A stretch of 11,730 nucleotides of DNA, from the NCBI GenBank assembly GCA_937958285.1, contig CALFXQ010000411.1:1-11730 (forward strand), given 5' to 3'. Positions 7,866 through 11,730 of this stretch are shown here, piece after piece (within the stretch, counting starts at the first letter, position 1; each line of letters starts with the position of its first letter). This DNA is from an uncultured Fusibacter sp. (GTDB taxonomy: Bacteria > Bacillota > Clostridia > Peptostreptococcales > Acidaminobacteraceae). The notes beneath the pieces were generated by a model. That model did not search any database and had not been told where the DNA came from. It saw only the letters and a program-made list of their open reading frames with translations. The translations under genes were made by a program, and so were the position numbers.

Positions 7866-8441
7866 TTATGCCCCAAACGTTATGCCTTGTTCTGGCGACA
7901 TTTCCTTGATCACAGCTAAAGATAACAAATCAACACCTTGTTCTCTTAAAACTTGTCCGCCTTGCTGAAAACCCTTTTCAATGGCTATGCCTACGCCCCC
8001 AAGCGCAGCCCCAGCTAATTGACATATTTCCATTAATCCTTTACTAGCACTTCCCTCTGCCAAAAAATCATCGAGAATCAACACCGTATCTTCAGCAGTA
8101 ATAAACTGCTTAGACACCATAATGTCATAATCTCTCTGTTTGGTAAAAGAATGGACCTTAGATGTCCACAAGTCGCCAGCGAGGTTAATGGATTCGGTTT
8201 TCTTTGCAAAGACGACAGGTACTTTAAAATATTGCGCTGCGATAATGGCAATGGCAATACCGGAAGCCTCTATCGTGAGAATTTTAGTGATCCCCTTACT
8301 CGAAAAATGCGAATAAAAGGCCTCTCCCATCTGATTTAAAAGCTCAAAGTCTAACTGATGATTCAAAAAAGCATCAACTTTTAAGACCTTTGTCGATACT
8401 ACTCTTCCCTGCTCGCAGATACGATCTTTTAAAGGCTGCAT
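7866..8441 (-). CDS. xpt: Xanthine phosphoribosyltransferase
   Basis: Transfers phosphoribose from PRPP to xanthine (also guanine in some members), giving XMP for purine salvage in the cytosol. The 191-residue product matches Bacillus Xpt almost end to end: the N-terminal MQPLKDRI, VLKVDAFLNHQLD at 19-31, GITKILTIEASGIA at 50-63, FAKKTESINL at 78-87, SFTKQ at 98-102 and the PRPP-binding loop VLILDDFLAEGSA at 120-132. Start: the ATG at 8441 has AGGAG 7 nt upstream. A longer in-frame start at 8507 would add 22 residues, but these are encoded by the riboswitch terminator hairpin and have no counterpart in Xpt, so I reject it. The gene follows a guanine-type riboswitch and leads an operon with a BMP-type ABC transporter, so uptake and salvage are controlled together. 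Confidence 0.96.
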   Translation of the reverse strand: MQPLKDRICEQGRVVSTKVLKVDAFLNHQLDFELLNQMGEAFYSHFSSKGITKILTIEASGIAIAIIAAQYFKVPVVFAKKTESINLAGDLWTSKVHSFTKQRDYDIMVSKQFITAEDTVLILDDFLAEGSASKGLMEICQLAGAALGGVGIAIEKGFQQGGQVLREQGVDLLSLAVIKEMSPEQGITFGA

Positions 8442-8466
8442 AAAGGCTCCTGTCGCGTGCCTAAAC

Positions 8467-8492
8467 AAAAAAAACTCCCATTGAGGGAGTTT
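8467..8492 (-). terminator. Riboswitch-controlled intrinsic terminator upstream of xpt
   Basis: AAACTCCC (8492-8485), a 5-nt loop, GGGAGTTT (8479-8472), and an eight-T run overlapping the end of the stem. The 5' arm can instead pair with GGAGTTT at 8516-8510, seven perfect base pairs, which is the antiterminator. GGAG of that segment is also the 3' strand of aptamer helix P1. Ligand binding should therefore release the 5' arm and cause termination (OFF switch). Confidence 0.88.
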
Positions 8493-8512
8493 ATATGCCA
8501 AAGACACTTAAA

Positions 8513-8580
8513 CTCCGTAGACAGACTATTTAAGGTAGTCGGTAGAAACTTTTGGGCCATATCCCCAAATTTATACGAAG
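8513..8580 (-). ncRNA. Purine riboswitch aptamer, guanine-type (C74)
   Basis: P1 pairs CTTCGTA (8580-8574) with TACGGAG (8519-8513). P2 is TTTGGG/CCCAAA around loop GATATGG. J2/3 is the canonical GTTTCTACC (8549-8541). P3 is GACTA/TAGTC around loop CCTTAAA. The base just before the P1 3' strand, equivalent to position 74, is C (8520), predicting guanine or hypoxanthine rather than adenine. It precedes a terminator and xpt, its classical target. Deviations from the B. subtilis xpt aptamer: A instead of U at position 25 (8570), and TGTC rather than GAC between P3 and P1, that is one extra base and U in place of A73. Class assignment is firm; ligand specificity is inferred. Confidence 0.92.
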
Positions 8581-8603
8581 GCTTTGTATTTAATTTCTCG
8601 TAT

Positions 8604-8632
8604 ATCATACAAGATGATACGCCCTTTTACAA
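8604..8632 (-). promoter_or_regulatory. Promoter of the riboswitch-xpt-transporter operon
   Basis: TTGTAA (8632-8627), a 17-nt spacer, and TATGAT (8609-8604), four and five of six consensus bases at ideal spacing. It would start transcription around 8597, about 17 nt upstream of the aptamer. The -35 lies in a GCCCTT/AAGGGC palindrome and the -10 in a TATCAT/ATGATA inverted repeat, which could be operators. Confidence 0.6.
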
Positions 8633-8636
8633 GGGC
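8621..8636 (-). repeat. 16-nt palindrome between the RCC1 gene and the purine promoter
   Basis: GCCCTT-GTAA-AAGGGC begins 4 nt after the stop of the RCC1-type gene and covers the -35 of the next promoter. It could be a weak transcription end for the RCC1 unit, but there is no T run after it, or an operator for the purine operon. The sequence does not decide between these. Confidence 0.45.
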
Positions 8637-8640
8637 AAAT

Positions 8641-10263
8641 TTACAACTTTTTAACTTCTTCCAGATACTCTGAAGCGTCTAGATTTCCTGTCCAGAATAC
8701 GACTCTTCCGTCTTCCATAAGCGCATATCCCTTCGTGGAGGAACATGCAATATCTTTGACATACTTAATACCATTAATTTTAGTGGGTTTGTAGTGGGTT
8801 TCACCATCTTTTGAACTATATCTGCCCCAGGTATAGACCTCGCCGATATCTGTCATGGCTACAGTAAAACTGTCATAGGCTACTGCCTTGACAATGCTCT
8901 TTAAATCCGGTATCTCTTTGGCAAATAGCACTGACGCATCGCTGGCAATCCCCAACTGTCCATACTGGTTTTGCCCAACGCACTTTACGCGACCATTGTC
9001 TAAGACAAAAACGGTAAAATTCTTGCCAGCAGCGACATAAAAAACGCCTGCAATAGTTGCGATCACTGGCTCAGACTGTTTACCCTTAAAGCCAGTTCCA
9101 AGTTGGCCCTGGCTGTTGTCTCCCCAAGCTGTAATCGTGCCATCATGATGCACTGCGACGACATGGCCGCTCGAGCAAGCAATTTGCTTCACCCGCGACA
9201 CATCTTTGACGCGCTTTGGCAATTCGCGGTAATTGAGCTTTTCTTCGCCAAGCTGGCCAAACTCATTGTTACCCCAAGTCATCACAGCACCCGAAACTAA
9301 AAGTGCCACTGAATACTCAGCGCCTGCCACAACTTGCTTTACTTGCTCTAAACCCCATATCTTTTGAGGCGTTTTACTGTGGTTTTTAGTACCATTGCCC
9401 AATTGCCCATAGTCATTATTGCCACATGCAGAAGCAGAGCCATCGTAATGCTTAAATAGCGTGTGCGCATCGCCTGCAGAAATTTGAGCCACATTGTCAA
9501 AGCCAAGCAATCGCTTAATGTGGTCGCTATCTGAAAAAGTCCCATCGCCTAATTGCCCGTATTTGTTTTTTCCGTAAACATCGATTCGCCCCGATAGATG
9601 GACTTTGAAAAAATGATTGGCACCGCTTGCGATTCCTTTAATGCCCTTTTGTTCTGTTACTGTAATTTCAGTTTCCACCCACTCAGACCAGTTGCCATTT
9701 CTATCTTTCACTCGAAGACCAACAACCTGCTGTCCAGATTCGTCATACCGCTCTTTGCAATTTTGCCATTCCACCTCGAAAATCTCACGACCTTCTGTTT
9801 TAGATTCATCGTACTTCCACTCAATTTTTGTGGTGGTTGTAATATTGTCTTTGGGAAAGTATGTGATGACTGCTATAGGATCGAATTCGCTTACTTTGAA
9901 CTGAAGAAGTGCTAGATATAACAACTTTGCACCTTCGTCGTATCGCGAGTGCCCACCTATTTTTTTAACTAACTCATTGGCATAGTCTCTGGTAATGGTC
10001 CCCTTATATACTAAAAACCGCTCATTTTCTTGAAGCTCATAATTGGCAATAATGTCGTCTGCGTTGAGTGCTAACCACTTTTTTAACTCAGCAATGTCAT
10101 TGCATTTAGTGGCATTGATTTTTCGAAATTCAATAAGCGCACGTTTAACGGTCTTAAAATCTAAAAAGATATCGCGTTCCTTCTTATCAACTTTAAGCAC
10201 AACGAAAACCCCAAATGCAACCAATATGCAAATGCCAAAAGTGGCGACTATAACAACCCACAT
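8641..10263 (-). CDS. Membrane-anchored RCC1-repeat beta-propeller protein
   Basis: 540 residues, function unknown. Residues 2-23 are one hydrophobic segment without a clear signal-peptidase or lipobox site, so probably an anchor. Residues 30-125 are a charged, helix-rich region I do not recognise. Residues 126-204 look like a beta-sandwich (Ig-like) unit ending in the motif LRVKDRNGNWSEWVE, which I associate with surface proteins of Gram-positive bacteria. Residues 205-535 hold seven RCC1-type repeats, several with the typical GxNxxGQLGxG signature (GKNKYGQLGDG, GNNDYGQLGNG, GDNSQGQLGTG); the last two are degenerate. Seven repeats would make one closed propeller, usually a protein-binding surface. 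Lys and Arg follow the membrane segment, which by the positive-inside rule would put the bulk in the cytoplasm, whereas the Ig-like part suggests outside; topology is open. The start has GAGGT about 8 nt upstream and lies 21 nt after the Spo0B-like gene. Confidence 0.85.
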   Translation of the reverse strand: MWVVIVATFGICILVAFGVFVVLKVDKKERDIFLDFKTVKRALIEFRKINATKCNDIAELKKWLALNADDIIANYELQENERFLVYKGTITRDYANELVKKIGGHSRYDEGAKLLYLALLQFKVSEFDPIAVITYFPKDNITTTTKIEWKYDESKTEGREIFEVEWQNCKERYDESGQQVVGLRVKDRNGNWSEWVETEITVTEQKGIKGIASGANHFFKVHLSGRIDVYGKNKYGQLGDGTFSDSDHIKRLLGFDNVAQISAGDAHTLFKHYDGSASACGNNDYGQLGNGTKNHSKTPQKIWGLEQVKQVVAGAEYSVALLVSGAVMTWGNNEFGQLGEEKLNYRELPKRVKDVSRVKQIACSSGHVVAVHHDGTITAWGDNSQGQLGTGFKGKQSEPVIATIAGVFYVAAGKNFTVFVLDNGRVKCVGQNQYGQLGIASDASVLFAKEIPDLKSIVKAVAYDSFTVAMTDIGEVYTWGRYSSKDGETHYKPTKINGIKYVKDIACSSTKGYALMEDGRVVFWTGNLDASEYLEEVKKL

Positions 10264-10284
10264 AAATATTACCTCATTTTACAA

Positions 10285-11115
10285 TTAGTATGCTGTGTTT
10301 TCACAAGGACCTGATAACTCAAATGTTGCTGTTGCCGTTTGCAATTGATGGCAAATATGAACACCGTAGTTTAAACTTTTCGCCTTAAGGACATTTAGCT
10401 TATTCACTAGGGAACGCGAGGCCGCAATGGGAATCCCAGTGAGAACAAGTTCAATATACCAGCGATTTTCTAGTTGATTGCCATTGGCATGCATACGCAG
10501 GCCACTCCCCACGATCATACTCTGTACAAGATCGCCGTGCATTAGCTTTCTCGATTTAACATAATACATTTGCTGTACCGCTAAATCAAGTAATTCCTCT
10601 AAGATGCTACACAAATGCGGCAACTGACTTTTATTGATATGTATCCAGTTTAGCTGTAAGTCAAAAGTTAATTCAAAACCTCTGGCGAGTCTCAACTTAT
10701 CAAACAAGATTAGCTCAATTTCAGGTACGCCTAATTCCATTTTTTGATCGATCGAAGACAAATCGGAACGACTTAAGTAGTCTAATGCATCATCTACAAG
10801 TCCCATCTCCAAGTAGCCAGATAAAATCTGCAGTTGATTTCTATAGCGATGTCTTAGCACTCTTATCTGATTTTGCATATTCTCATCAGCTGCATCGCGT
10901 ATTTTTTGTTCGTTTTGCTGCATGTTGCCATAGTAATTGAGGTGTAAAAACACAACACCTGTAACAAATACCGCTATAGAAAACACTGCGATATATATTC
11001 TATTGTTAGAAAGGTACACCCAAACAGCAAGGAAAAATAATAATGCAAGTAGCGCTATAAATATAGAAGTGGTAATTATCTTTCGTTCTTTGCCGTAGAA
11101 ATTTAGCTTGCGCAT
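10285..11115 (-). CDS. Membrane-bound Spo0B-like phosphotransferase / degenerate sensor histidine kinase
   Basis: 276 residues. A cationic N-terminus precedes two membrane helices (about 13-35 and 40-60) with a very short outside loop, then a polar linker and RHRYRNQLQILSGYLEMG at 88-105. This fits the alpha-helical SPOB_a dimerisation and phosphoacceptor domain (compare RHDWMNKLQLIKG of Spo0B), with His89 as the likely phosphorylated residue. In the C-terminal part the usual N-box (N-x-x-x-N-A) is replaced by ILEELLDLAVQQ, and I see no DxGxG ATP-lid motifs. It may therefore pass phosphate on, as Spo0B does, rather than use ATP. I see no extracellular sensing domain. ATG at 11115 has GGAG 5 nt upstream; a GTG two codons earlier is less well placed. 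The RCC1-type gene follows after 21 nt, suggesting co-transcription. The assignment rests on one motif plus general layout. Confidence 0.72.
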   Translation of the reverse strand: MRKLNFYGKERKIITTSIFIALLALLFFLAVWVYLSNNRIYIAVFSIAVFVTGVVFLHLNYYGNMQQNEQKIRDAADENMQNQIRVLRHRYRNQLQILSGYLEMGLVDDALDYLSRSDLSSIDQKMELGVPEIELILFDKLRLARGFELTFDLQLNWIHINKSQLPHLCSILEELLDLAVQQMYYVKSRKLMHGDLVQSMIVGSGLRMHANGNQLENRWYIELVLTGIPIAASRSLVNKLNVLKAKSLNYGVHICHQLQTATATFELSGPCENTAY

Positions 11116-11155
11116 GTACACTCCGTCTAGGATTAGTTAGTTAGCATATTTTAAT

Positions 11156-11164
11156 ATTATAGCA
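11156..11164 (-). promoter_or_regulatory. Extended -10 promoter for the Spo0B-like/RCC1 unit
   Basis: TGCTATAAT is a perfect TGnTATAAT element, 41 nt upstream of the ATG at 11115. The expected -35 position falls in or beside a 12-T run and shows no good match, which extended -10 promoters tolerate. It begins just after the U-tract of the terminator of the preceding unit. Confidence 0.6.
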
Positions 11165-11168
11165 TGGC

Positions 11169-11212
11169 AAAAAAAAAAAATACAGATGGCATCTTATTCA
11201 TTTGCCATCTGC
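11169..11212 (-). terminator. Intrinsic terminator of the tadC/DUF192 unit, overlapping the DUF192 3' end
   Basis: CAGATGGCA (11211-11203) and TGCCATCTG (11191-11183) form a perfect 9-bp stem with an 11-nt loop, then TA and twelve Ts. The 5' arm lies inside the last codons of the DUF192 gene (encoding Ala-Asp-Gly-Lys) and the stop codon lies in the loop, so ribosomes finishing that gene could affect folding. Confidence 0.85.
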
Positions 11213-11527
11213 ACTTCGAATATCTTGTAATGGAATTGTGCTGCCCAAAGAAATCGCATACTTGTCTATTATGCCAACCTTTCCCTCTGCAACACCATAA
11301 GCGCCTTTTTCAGCTATCACGATACCTGGATTTACATGTTTACAAAGGCGCAGTACTTTTCCATATTTATCGAAGAACAACACATCTATCGGCAGCTTCA
11401 TTCCAAATGTGTGTATACTGCTACAAGGAAGCAAGATGTACATTGTGTTATCGGGTAAGTCTCTTGCCCCCATTAGGCCCTTTAGTCTCAAAAAAAACGT
11501 ATTCAACACTACCCATTTTAGGTCCAT
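11198..11527 (-). CDS. DUF192 (UPF0127) family protein
   Basis: 109 residues, matching the DUF192 pattern along its length: FLRLKGLMGARDLPD at 12-26 (family RxxGLMxR-like), a central segment CSSIHTFGMKLPIDVLFFDK at 35-54 (family M-x-x-x-x-P-I-D-V-x-F-x-D), GKVLRLCKHVNPG, then AYGVAEGKVGIIDKYAISLGSTI. The biochemical function of the family is not established as far as I know. There is no signal peptide, although many DUF192 proteins have one, so this one is probably cytoplasmic. The ATG at 11527 has AGGGGG 5 nt upstream and lies 8 nt after the tadC-like stop, so the two are almost certainly co-transcribed. The gene is last in its unit: the terminator stem begins within its final codons. Confidence 0.85.
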   Translation of the reverse strand: MDLKWVVLNTFFLRLKGLMGARDLPDNTMYILLPCSSIHTFGMKLPIDVLFFDKYGKVLRLCKHVNPGIVIAEKGAYGVAEGKVGIIDKYAISLGSTIPLQDIRSADGK

Positions 11528-11535
11528 ACTGCCCC

Positions 11536-11730
11536 CTATTGATTAATAAAATACGACGCCATTTGTATAACAGCTGGTCCTAGTATGATCACGAATATCG
11601 TTGGAAATATAAAGAAAATCAAGGGAAACAACATTTTCACCGGCGCTTTTACCGCCTTTTCACGCGCTGCCATCTTGCGCTTATAACGGATGAGTTCGGA
11701 TTGAATTTTTAAGACCTGAGCCAAACTGGC
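11536..11730 (-). CDS. TadC-like type II secretion F-domain protein, 5' partial
   Basis: Only the last 64 residues are in the window; the frame is open to the right edge. They begin ASLAQVLKIQ, continue with a basic helix rich in Arg/Lys (ELIRYKRKMAAREKAVKAP) and end in a hydrophobic segment KMLFPLIFFIFPTIFVIILG followed by PAVIQM. This arrangement is characteristic of the C-terminus of TadC/GspF-type inner-membrane platform proteins of tight-adherence (Tad/Flp) pilus machines. No start lies in the window; the TTG at 11724 is an internal Leu codon. The stop is TAG at 11538-11536, followed directly by the ribosome site of the DUF192 gene. Further tad genes (tadA, tadB) would be expected beyond the right edge. 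Confidence 0.85.
   Translation of the reverse strand, partial: ASLAQVLKIQSELIRYKRKMAAREKAVKAPVKMLFPLIFFIFPTIFVIILGPAVIQMASYFINQ

Noticed and set aside
8442..8507. 22-residue N-terminal extension of Xpt
   Set aside because: It is encoded by the riboswitch expression platform and terminator, has no match in Xpt, and the ATG at 8441 has a good ribosome site.
11169..11180. Run of 12 T (A on the plus strand) as a phase-variable tract
   Set aside because: It is non-coding and explained as the U-tract of a strong terminator.
11164..11583. Plus-strand open frame of 139 codons
   Set aside because: It runs antisense through the DUF192 gene, its terminator and the end of the tadC-like gene; composition is odd (many Cys, His, Leu) and no ribosome site or family match is seen.
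1..11730. CRISPR arrays, tRNA or rRNA genes, insertion sequences, prophage or attachment sites
   Set aside because: None seen on reading both strands; the gene content is compact housekeeping and surface-machinery DNA with consistent strand and no obvious compositional break.

Overview
The window looks like chromosomal DNA of a low-to-moderate GC Gram-positive bacterium, most likely of class Clostridia (Bacillota). The reasons are strong AGGAGG-type ribosome binding sites, a purine riboswitch with an intrinsic terminator in front of xpt, a BMP-family lipoprotein ABC transporter, a Tad-type secretion gene and a Spo0B-like protein. Every gene I can support lies on the minus strand, so the window is read from right to left. 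The organism assignment is inference; no rRNA or other marker is present.

Right edge (11730 to 11169): the 3' end of a tadC-like gene (type II secretion F-domain protein) is followed 8 nt later by a small DUF192 gene. A strong terminator closes this unit, and its 5' stem arm lies inside the last DUF192 codons. Next (11164 to 8641) comes a two-gene unit with its own extended -10 promoter. It encodes a membrane-bound Spo0B-like protein whose ATPase part looks degenerate, and a membrane-anchored protein with an Ig-like segment and a seven-repeat RCC1 propeller.

Middle (8632 to 3105): a purine salvage and uptake operon. A sigma-A-type promoter, a guanine-type purine riboswitch and a terminator/antiterminator switch precede xpt (xanthine phosphoribosyltransferase). 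Then come a BMP-family substrate-binding lipoprotein, a two-NBD ABC ATPase and two permeases. The last four are tightly packed, with overlaps of 8 and 4 nt between the last three. The transporter probably brings in purine nucleosides or bases and Xpt converts bases to nucleotides; guanine-type repression would shut off both.

Left (3169 to 1): a shikimate-pathway unit. A near-consensus promoter lies upstream of the purine operon terminator, so that hairpin is also the 5' leader of the aro transcript. aroE is followed, with a 20-nt overlap, by one uninterrupted reading frame of at least 750 codons. This frame encodes a complete-looking 3-dehydroquinate synthase joined in frame to EPSP synthase: an AroB-AroA fusion starting at TTG and running off the left edge. 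It has the same two-domain order as the N-terminal part of fungal AROM. This fusion is the most unusual thing I see. The other points to check are the atypical J3/1 of the riboswitch and the Spo0B-like/RCC1 gene pair.
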